A DNA stretch of 64,000 nucleotides. Source: Nostoc sp. NIES-4103. GTDB taxonomy: Bacteria; Cyanobacteriota; Cyanobacteriia; Cyanobacteriales; Nostocaceae. Below, piece by piece: positions 58,607 through 64,000 of the stretch. Position numbers and translations under genes: made by a program. The notes under the pieces were generated by a model, which ran no database searches, had not been told where the DNA came from, and saw only the letters and a list, made by a program, of their open reading frames with translations. The stretch is taken from positions 6,639,221-6,703,220 of the forward strand of contig NZ_AP018288.1 in the NCBI RefSeq assembly GCF_002368335.1, given 5' to 3'. The stretch's first letter is position 1. Each line of letters starts with the position of its first letter.

Positions 58607-58768
58607 GAGAATGTTTGAAAAGTCATGATTGATGTATCAAATATTTTTTACCCCACCCTAACCCTAACGCCACTTGCGCGCTTTGCCGACAGCCGCGCAA
58701 GTTGCGTGGGATAATGGGGGGTAAGAACGTAATTAAAATCACAGTCAACCACTTTTCAAACAAGCTCT
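58606..58768. repeat. MITE-like element (AGAGNNTGTTTGAAAAGT ends), copy 2
   Basis: The 163-bp element has inverted ends AGAGAATGTTTGAAAAGT and the complement of ACTTTTCAAACAAGCTCT (16 of 18 matching). Inside, CTTGCGCG and CGCGCAAG plus TTACCCC...GGGGGGTAA form nested hairpins. It abuts the M24 gene's stop codon. Confidence 0.75.
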
Positions 58769-58849
58769 AAGATTAGACAGCAATAAATCGATGGTAGTGT
58801 TGAGTTGAACTGCATACTATTTGAAGCAGAACGAACAGAGCAAGTGATT

Positions 58850-59941
58850 ATGAGTACCCTAGTTTCATCATTTTCAACGGATGCTCAGCGTTGGGAGGCA
58901 CTTGTACAACGCAATCCACAGGCTGATGGTGGGTTTATATATGCAGTTCAAACTACTGGAGTGTACTGTCGCCCAACTTGTCCATCACGTCTGCCAAAGC
59001 AAAAAAATGTTGTATTCTTTGAATGTTGCGCTCATGCTGAAAAGGCAGGATTTCGTCCCTGTAAGCGATGTCAGCCTCATGCCCTTTCAGTTGATCAGCA
59101 ACAGATAGAAACGATCGCTCACATCTGCAAACTCATTGAGCAATCCCAAAAACCTTTATCTCTTCAGAAACTGGCTCAGATAGCAGGACTCAGCCAGTAT
59201 CACTTTCATCGCTTGTTTAAGAAAATGGTTGGTGTTACACCCAAAGAGTATGCCAACGCCCATCGAGGAAAGCGAATTCGTGAAGAACTACAACAGGGAA
59301 GCTCTGTAACTGAGGCAATTTACAATGCAGGGTTTGAGACAAGTAGCAGTTTTTACGAGAAATCAACCATGATGTTAGGGATGACACCTAGTAAATATCA
59401 GCAGGGTGCAGATGGCATTGAGATTCGGTTTGCTGTCAAGCGATCGTGGTTGGGTTGGGTTTTAGTTGCAGCAACAACCAAAGGAATTTGTGCAATTCAC
59501 TTGGGTGATACTGAAGAAGTTTTGATTGAGCAGTTACAAAACCAATTTCCCAATGCCCAATTGAGTGAAAGTGACTCAACTTTCGAGGATTGGATTGAAC
59601 AAGTTATTGCCTTTATAGAGATGCCTCAGCAAGGGCTGAATCTCCCCCTTGACATTCAAGGGACTGCCTTCCAGCAGCGTGTTTGGAGAACACTCCAAGA
59701 CATTCCACCTGGTAGTACCGCTAGCTACGCGCAAATTGCTCAACAGATTGGTAATCCTAAAGCAGTTCGTGCGGTGGCTCGTGCTTGTGCAACCAATCAG
59801 CTTGCCATTGCTATTCCCTGTCATCGTGTGGTTGGCAGTGACAATACTTTAAAAGGCTACCGCTGGGGATGCGATCGCAAACGTGCCTTACTAGAACGTG
59901 AAGCAGCACAAACTGTTACTCAATTTTCTAATTCACAATGA
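58850..59941 (+). CDS. ada: Ada-type bifunctional regulator/O6-alkylguanine-DNA alkyltransferase
   Basis: This roughly 363-residue protein has full Ada architecture. The N-terminal zinc/methyl-acceptor domain has CRPTCPSR and CCAHAEKAGFRPCKRC, with the phosphotriester-repair Cys set. An AraC-type DNA-binding domain follows, with AQIAGLSQYHFHRLFKKMVG (about residues 108-127). The C-terminal alkyltransferase has the active-site AIPCHRVVGSD (about residues 320-330). It repairs O6-methylguanine and methylphosphotriesters and activates its own regulon after self-methylation. The ATG at 58850 is preferred over an upstream start at 58805. The stop overlaps the next gene's start by 4 bp (ATGA). Confidence 0.93.
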   Translation: MSTLVSSFSTDAQRWEALVQRNPQADGGFIYAVQTTGVYCRPTCPSRLPKQKNVVFFECCAHAEKAGFRPCKRCQPHALSVDQQQIETIAHICKLIEQSQKPLSLQKLAQIAGLSQYHFHRLFKKMVGVTPKEYANAHRGKRIREELQQGSSVTEAIYNAGFETSSSFYEKSTMMLGMTPSKYQQGADGIEIRFAVKRSWLGWVLVAATTKGICAIHLGDTEEVLIEQLQNQFPNAQLSESDSTFEDWIEQVIAFIEMPQQGLNLPLDIQGTAFQQRVWRTLQDIPPGSTASYAQIAQQIGNPKAVRAVARACATNQLAIAIPCHRVVGSDNTLKGYRWGCDRKRALLEREAAQTVTQFSNSQ

Positions 59942-60669
59942 TGTGTTCTTCCATCGACACCCCATCTTTTCCCGAACGGATCAAAGCCCTAGATTGGGAA
60001 AAGATTCTGCAAACTTTGTACTTTCAAGGATTTGCCAAGATTGGGCAAATTCTCAATCCTCAAGAGTGCCATCAGATCATTAATCTTTATGGCGATCGCA
60101 CTCAGTTCCGCAGTCATGTCAAGATGGAGCAATATCGTTTTGGACAGGGAGAGTATCAGTACTTTGCCTACCCACTACCAGCGATCGTTCAATCGTTACG
60201 GGAGACGGTCTATCCTTATCTGTTGTCAGTAGCAAATACATGGAATGAAGAATTGGGTAATGTCTTCGCGTTCCCCAATTCTCTAGAAAAGTTTCTCGAA
60301 ACTTGTCATCGTGCTAAGCAAGTCCGACCAACGCCACTCTTACTCAAATACGAATCGGGTGATTTCAACTGTTTACATCAAGATTTGTACGGTGAGTTAA
60401 CATTTCCACTACAAATGGCAATACTTCTCAGTGAGCCTGGGGAAGACTTTGTGGGTGGAGAGTTTGTGTTAGTGGAGCAAAAACCGAGAACACAATCAAG
60501 AGTCCATGTAGTACCATTACATCGTGGAGAAGCTGTAATTTTTGCGGTGAGCCATCGCCCGGTTCAAGGCACACGAGGGTTCTATCGGGTGAATCTCAAA
60601 CATGGCGTCAGTCAAATCCATTCGGGTCAACGCTACTGTCTAGGAATAATTTTTCACGACGCAACTTAG
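59938..60669 (+). CDS. 2OG-Fe(II) oxygenase coupled to ada
   Basis: This 243-residue Fe(II)/2-oxoglutarate-dependent oxygenase has H-x-D in NCLHQDLYGEL (about residues 144-154), the distal His in LKHGVSQIHSGQRYCLGIIF (about 220-239) and, after it, the Arg that should bind 2-oxoglutarate. The prolyl-hydroxylase-like beta-helix core includes GGEFVLVEQKP. Translational overlap with ada places it in the adaptive alkylation response. Homologues in this arrangement are proposed alkylation-damage oxygenases, though it is not the classical AlkB sequence. Exact activity (nucleic acid or protein) is not established. Confidence 0.84.
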   Translation: MMCSSIDTPSFPERIKALDWEKILQTLYFQGFAKIGQILNPQECHQIINLYGDRTQFRSHVKMEQYRFGQGEYQYFAYPLPAIVQSLRETVYPYLLSVANTWNEELGNVFAFPNSLEKFLETCHRAKQVRPTPLLLKYESGDFNCLHQDLYGELTFPLQMAILLSEPGEDFVGGEFVLVEQKPRTQSRVHVVPLHRGEAVIFAVSHRPVQGTRGFYRVNLKHGVSQIHSGQRYCLGIIFHDAT

Positions 60670-60796
60670 AGGTTGTTTCAGAATTCTTAAAGGGTATAAT
60701 TTTCCTTTCCATACTTAGAGCAACTGCTTGCAAGTGGGATCGCTCTATTACCAAGAGATTTTATAGCAAAAGTCATCTATTCGATGAGTGACATAC

Positions 60797-60826
60797 TCCT
60801 ACACTTCCACTTCGTGGTAAGTGTAG
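60797..60826 (-). repeat. IS200/IS605 right-end hairpin overlapping the tnpB 3' end
   Basis: CCTACACTT pairs with AAGTGTAGG, with an inner CCAC/GTGG stem and one bulged T, making a 13-bp hairpin at the end of tnpB. Subterminal hairpins of this type are the recognition and cleavage signals of IS200/IS605 elements. In TnpB systems the guide (omega) RNA is read through this end. Confidence 0.75.
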
Positions 60827-62073
60827 GCTTCCAAGACAATCCGGCTATTGCTTAGGAGGCTCTTGGCTTTAAGAACGGAATGCCCTACCGCTCTATTTTT
60901 GATATTTATTGCTGCATTGTGGTCACGGTCAAGACTACACCCGCAATTGGGGCAATCGTGCCAACGTTCATGCAGTTTTTTAGGAACTTTTGCCCCACAT
61001 CTAGAACAATCTTGACTAGTGCCAGATGCTTTAACTGGGATAACCAACAAACCAGCATTTTCGGCTTTGTTTGTCAGGATTGACAGAAAGCTTGACCATC
61101 CGGCATCGAGTACAGACTTTGCTAGCTTAGAGCGTGAAAGTCCTTTAACATTCAAATCTTCAACAGCTATAACATCATACTTTTTAAGCAAATTATTAGC
61201 GGTTTTGAAATGAAAATCTTTGCGCTTGTCAGCAACTTTTTTGTGCTGCCTACCCAATTGTTTAACAGCTTTTAGCCTGCGTTTACTACCTTTTTTGCGC
61301 CGTGACACACGTTTTTGAATGACTCGTAAACGTTTTTGAGATTTGCGGTAATGTTGGGGGATAGGAGCTACCTCACCCTCAGCAGTTGTCAAAAACTCTT
61401 TTAGTCCAACATCAATACCTGTTATCGATTCAGGGTTAAAATCAGGCTTGATTGCTGGAACTGTGGCATCTTCTAGGCTAAGAGTTAGGTAATACCCATC
61501 GGCTTTTTTAGTTACAGATGCGGTTTTAATCTTAAAACCATCAGGAATAGGACGATGCAGAATTACCTTAATCTTGCCAAGCATCGGAAGATTAATTAAA
61601 TTACCCTGCAAACATCCATCCTTCATTTGAGGATAAGTAAAAGTTCTATAACGGTCACGAGGTTTAAACCTGGGTTTGCCACTGCGTTTACCGTTACTAT
61701 CACCCTTTAAAAACCTATCAAAAGTTACCTGAACTCGCCTGACTACATCCTGTAAAACTTGCGAGTAAATCTCGCTGTAATGTGGATGGGTTTTCTTGAG
61801 TTCGGGTAAAGTTTTTTTTTGAGAATAGTAATCCGGGTTATCTCTGAATTCTGGTAAATGACAAACAAGAGGACAAGCGTTGATAGGACAACAATTTTGC
61901 TCATACCAGTTGAATCTATCAGCCAACAAGTAATTATATTGAGCGCACAACATAGACAACCATCTGTCTATTTCTGTCGCTTGTTGTTTTGTCGGGCGTA
62001 ATCTGTACTGATACGTTGTCCTCAACTGTTTATCACCACCTTTGTAAATCAGTGCTAGGTTTTTAGTATACAC
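60799..62073 (-). CDS. tnpB: TnpB RNA-guided nuclease (IS200/IS605 OrfB)
   Basis: The 424-residue TnpB has an intact RuvC-like core: Asp in ITGIDVGLKEFLTTAEG (about residue 220), Glu in YDVIAVEDLNVKGLSRSK (about residue 303) and the final Asp in SLDRDHNAAINI (about residue 387). The zinc finger between the last two is complete (CSRCGAKVP and CPNCG). TnpB proteins are RNA-guided DNA nucleases, ancestral to Cas12, that favour retention of their element. The start at 62073 (MYTKNLALIY) is plausible; a later Met could also be used. It is divergent from tnpA, with 26 bp between the starts. Confidence 0.93.
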   Translation of the reverse strand: MYTKNLALIYKGGDKQLRTTYQYRLRPTKQQATEIDRWLSMLCAQYNYLLADRFNWYEQNCCPINACPLVCHLPEFRDNPDYYSQKKTLPELKKTHPHYSEIYSQVLQDVVRRVQVTFDRFLKGDSNGKRSGKPRFKPRDRYRTFTYPQMKDGCLQGNLINLPMLGKIKVILHRPIPDGFKIKTASVTKKADGYYLTLSLEDATVPAIKPDFNPESITGIDVGLKEFLTTAEGEVAPIPQHYRKSQKRLRVIQKRVSRRKKGSKRRLKAVKQLGRQHKKVADKRKDFHFKTANNLLKKYDVIAVEDLNVKGLSRSKLAKSVLDAGWSSFLSILTNKAENAGLLVIPVKASGTSQDCSRCGAKVPKKLHERWHDCPNCGCSLDRDHNAAINIKNRAVGHSVLKAKSLLSNSRIVLEAYTYHEVEV

Positions 62074-62099
62074 TGATTTTTATTTAAGTCTACAATCCA

Positions 62100-62513
62100 A
62101 TGAAAAATGACTTTGTTTCCAAAGGGAGGTCTGTTAGTGACCTGAAAGTCCACCTTGTTTTAACAACAAAATACAGGCGTAGAGCGTTTAACACAGCAAT
62201 GTTAGAACGCTTGCACACTATCTTTGAAGAGTTATTAGTAAAGTGGGATTGCAAGCTTGTTGAGTTCAACGGTGAAGATAATCACATACATCTTCTATTC
62301 CAATATCATCCTGACCTAGAACTTAGTAAGTTGGTCAATAACTTAAAGTCTATTTCCTCTAGAAAATTGAGACAAGAATTTTTTGAACATTTAAAAACTT
62401 TTTATAGTAAAGATGTTTTTTGGAATGGTTCTTATTTTATTGCTAGTTGTGGGGGTGTTACCGTTTCAACTTTGAAAAAATACATTGAAAATCAGCAACA
62501 ACCAGAAGATTAA
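62100..62513 (+). CDS. tnpA: TnpA Y1 transposase (IS200/IS605)
   Basis: This 137-residue Y1-HUH single-strand transposase has the metal-binding HUH motif in NGEDNHIHLLFQYHP (H-I-H, about residues 60-70) and the catalytic tyrosine in TLKKYIENQ (about residue 128). Its length is normal for the family. The N-terminal SDLKVHLVLTTKYRRRAF is typical. It cuts and rejoins single-stranded DNA at the element ends near the subterminal hairpins. It is divergent from tnpB. Nothing suggests truncation, and both genes of the element appear functional. Confidence 0.94.
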   Translation: MKNDFVSKGRSVSDLKVHLVLTTKYRRRAFNTAMLERLHTIFEELLVKWDCKLVEFNGEDNHIHLLFQYHPDLELSKLVNNLKSISSRKLRQEFFEHLKTFYSKDVFWNGSYFIASCGGVTVSTLKKYIENQQQPED

Positions 62514-62601
62514 GAATTGTTCGTTTCCTCCATGTTCCCTTCCCTCGCCTATCGGCATTGGTCAGGGAACTGTCGTCAACACACAAACGCCATTCATCTC
62601 A

Positions 62602-62627
62602 TCACTTACCGCGATAGCGGTAAGTGA
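62602..62627. repeat. IS200/IS605 subterminal hairpin at the tnpA-side end
   Basis: TCACTTACCGC and GCGGTAAGTGA form a perfect 11-bp stem with a GATA loop, followed by GAGGCTTCTGTCAG. It is placed downstream of tnpA, as expected for the second end of the element. Confidence 0.7.
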
Positions 62628-62790
62628 GAGGCTTCTGTCAGTTCAAGCTAAATATCCTCAAAAATCTTGAGTCTACTTCAGTAGACTTTAGCTATTAGCC
62701 TGGGAATTTATTCCCAGGCGGGTAACAAAGTCAACAGTTAAGCTATTTCTAGCTGAAATCGACTGCAATGATAGTTGTGCGTCCCGATCA

Positions 62791-62953
62791 GAGGATGTCT
62801 GAGAAGTATTCGGCTGTTATCTTAAGTACATTCAGATCCCCCCTAACCCCCCTTATAAAGGGGGGAACAAGAATTAAAGTCCCCCTTTTTAAGGGGGATT
62901 TAGGGGGATCTAAACTCATTTGATACATAGTTAAGGACTTTTCAGACATCCTC
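62791..62953. repeat. MITE-like element (GAGGATGTCTGAGAAGT ends), copy 3
   Basis: This 163-bp element has inverted ends GAGGATGTCTGAGAAGT and the complement of ACTTTTCAGACATCCTC (16 of 17 matching). It carries nested GATCCCCCCTAA...TTAGGGGGATC hairpins in the centre (62835-62910). It has the same length as the element at 58606-58768. Confidence 0.8.
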
Positions 62954-62962
62954 TCAACACAA

Positions 62963-64000
62963 TTAAATATTAGTACTCATCATGATTGATTCCACAGGTA
63001 TTCCCGGCTGTATGATTTTTCGGCGTTTCCAAAGCCGATCCTTCAAGGCGGGGGGGCCGACTTCCATTACAGGGTTATAACGCACACTAGAGAGTGTCCA
63101 CAATAGTGTGACTTGTCTGGCGTGTTTTTCAGCCACAGTGATGGGGTTGTATTGGGGATTGTGTCCGTCCCAAAGACCGATACTGGCATAGGCTGGATCG
63201 CCTCCGTCATCATACTGTTTGTTATTCACCCAAGAATGGAAAAACGAAGAAAGGTAAATTACATAGATACATAACTGCTTGAGGTCGTTAATATTAGCGA
63301 TCGCTAATGACTGAGATTTCTGTCCCAGAACTGAATGCTTGACTAAATCCTCAGACATGCCCCCAATTTCTGACCAGTAAGCTTTTATACCCGCTTCTTG
63401 TTTCTGGAAGAATTCTGACACATATTCTTCTATAGCTTCCCATACACTCAATGCTGCTCTATCGAAGTGGTTATTCTGGACTTCATCTTTTAATGCTTGA
63501 ATATGAGGACTCCAGTTGCGGTAGGAAAGGCGACTAATTTCATCTTTGAGTACTATGTCTACTTCCTCTGGGCTTAAAGATGAAGCTTCGGGAATGAAGC
63601 CTGTAGCACCAAGAATCAGTGCTGCTCCTAAACTATTGATGTTGAGTAGACCGTCAAAGTGGGGTTCTAACAGCAAGCGAATCGGGTTGTTAACCACATT
63701 GCGATAGTACGCCATGGCGTACTGATCCAAATTCATGTGAGTACGCCCCAGGTGAGATTGAATTTCCTGAAAGACGAACTCAGCAGTCCGAAATAACCGC
63801 TTTGACCACTCCCAGTCTGCATCACCAGGCTTATGAGTCTCTGTTTTGCCATTGAGAATAAATTTAATCGAGTGCAGGTGTAAATTATGATCTTCAAACT
63901 TAAAGCGTGCCTCGATTTCTGCGGGTAAAATACCTGCTTCTTCTACTTTATACTTGCGGCAATCGTAGCGGATAGTATATTGCCAAGGCTCAAAGGTATG
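62963..64000 (-). CDS. Lipoxygenase, C-terminal part (5' end outside window)
   Basis: The frame is open to the right edge; 345 residues are visible. Iron-ligand contexts of lipoxygenases are complete in this part: IQSHLGRTHMNLDQYAMAYY (H-x4-H), FFHSWVNNKQYDD (H-x3-N) and the C-terminal carboxylate of the final isoleucine in VESIMMSTNI. NNPIRLLLEPHFDGLLNIN is the usual motif between them. Lipoxygenases insert O2 into polyunsaturated fatty acids; bacterial forms occur in some Nostocales. Regiospecificity and any N-terminal fusion cannot be seen. The Met at 63736 is internal, not the start. Confidence 0.93.
   Translation of the reverse strand, partial: HTFEPWQYTIRYDCRKYKVEEAGILPAEIEARFKFEDHNLHLHSIKFILNGKTETHKPGDADWEWSKRLFRTAEFVFQEIQSHLGRTHMNLDQYAMAYYRNVVNNPIRLLLEPHFDGLLNINSLGAALILGATGFIPEASSLSPEEVDIVLKDEISRLSYRNWSPHIQALKDEVQNNHFDRAALSVWEAIEEYVSEFFQKQEAGIKAYWSEIGGMSEDLVKHSVLGQKSQSLAIANINDLKQLCIYVIYLSSFFHSWVNNKQYDDGGDPAYASIGLWDGHNPQYNPITVAEKHARQVTLLWTLSSVRYNPVMEVGPPALKDRLWKRRKIIQPGIPVESIMMSTNI

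Larger units (their letters stand above)
60790..62640. mobile_element. IS200/IS605-family insertion sequence with tnpA and tnpB
   Basis: Divergent tnpA (62100-62513) and tnpB (60799-62073) lie between two subterminal hairpins, at 60797-60826 and 62602-62627. Both are followed by AGGCTTC on their outer or inner side. No terminal inverted repeats or target duplication are expected for this family. Exact ends are approximate. All catalytic residues look intact, so it may still be active. Confidence 0.85.
62514..62962. other. Repeat-rich gap between the insertion sequence and the lipoxygenase
   Basis: It contains the IS end hairpin (62602-62627), two perfect small palindromes (AGTCTACTTCAGTAGACT at 62670-62687; GCCTGGGAAT/ATTCCCAGGC at 62698-62719) and a MITE-like element at 62791-62953. 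No ORF was accepted. Confidence 0.6.

Noticed and set aside
63734..63736. Met at 63736 as the lipoxygenase start
   Set aside because: The frame stays open to the window edge, and the essential H-x4-H motif lies right at and before this Met.

Overview
The window looks like chromosomal DNA of a filamentous, heterocyst-forming cyanobacterium of the Nostocales (Nostoc/Anabaena-like). The evidence is the many HIP1 octamers (GCGATCGC), heptanucleotide short tandem repeats in the gaps, cyanobacterial genes (petN, a CyanoP homologue, split pntA, carotenoid oxygenases), an oxidase operon of the kind known from heterocysts, and a site-specific-recombinase element interrupting one of its genes. Species assignment is inference only.

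Layout. 1-9.4 kb is mostly housekeeping: a membrane mannosyltransferase running off the left edge, dxr, a small membrane protein, a PsbP/CyanoP homologue, maf, then leftward rpmH-rnpA-PH protein-yidC-khpB with yceD downstream and a DUF2808 protein. 10.2-13.2 kb is the three-gene proton-translocating transhydrogenase operon (pntA1-pntA2-pntB). 13.4-23 kb mixes single genes: an unknown protein, an HsdR-N-like nuclease-fold protein, petN with a 53-residue partner, a DEDDh exonuclease, a BT1 folate transporter, a carotenoid oxygenase, a YdeI-like protein and a glutamate-type dehydrogenase.

23.2-30.2 kb is a leftward terminal oxidase operon: two DUF2231 membrane proteins, ctaC, ctaD, ctaE. Subunit II lacks most CuA ligands, so this is the alternative (ARTO/cox3-like) type. 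ctaD is split by a 2,282-bp element that encodes a tyrosine recombinase and one small protein and is bounded by 8-bp direct repeats (ATATGGTG). Recombination between the repeats rejoins ctaD in frame as a 563-residue subunit I, exactly at the CuB His-His pair. This is the strongest finding: a programmed-excision-type element in a respiratory gene.

32.4-38.0 kb is a compact, unrecognised biosynthetic operon: PP-loop ATPase, ATP-grasp ligase, class II glutamine amidotransferase, 2OG-Fe(II)-oxygenase-like protein, EamA exporter. 38.1-47.9 kb holds an alpha/beta hydrolase, leuA, a GntR-family regulator with a tandem operator, a long carotenoid-oxygenase-family protein and a large NB-ARC/14xWD40 protein. 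48.1-57.5 kb is a second unrecognised biosynthetic cluster: a 69-residue acidic peptide, a PRMT-like methyltransferase, a haem-oxygenase-like diiron oxidase fused to a cupin, a Rieske protein, two ATP-grasp ligases, an MFS exporter and two alpha/beta hydrolases, with an M24-family protein after it. Both clusters look like routes to small amide- or peptide-bonded, oxidatively tailored, exported metabolites; the products cannot be named.

58.8-64 kb holds an Ada-type alkylation repair protein coupled to a 2OG oxygenase, an IS200/IS605 element with intact tnpA and tnpB, and a lipoxygenase running off the right edge. Intergenic DNA is rich in MITE-like inverted-repeat elements and short tandem repeats. 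These contaminate several apparent N-termini, so starts were moved downstream where a better start was visible. No tRNA, rRNA or CRISPR array was seen.
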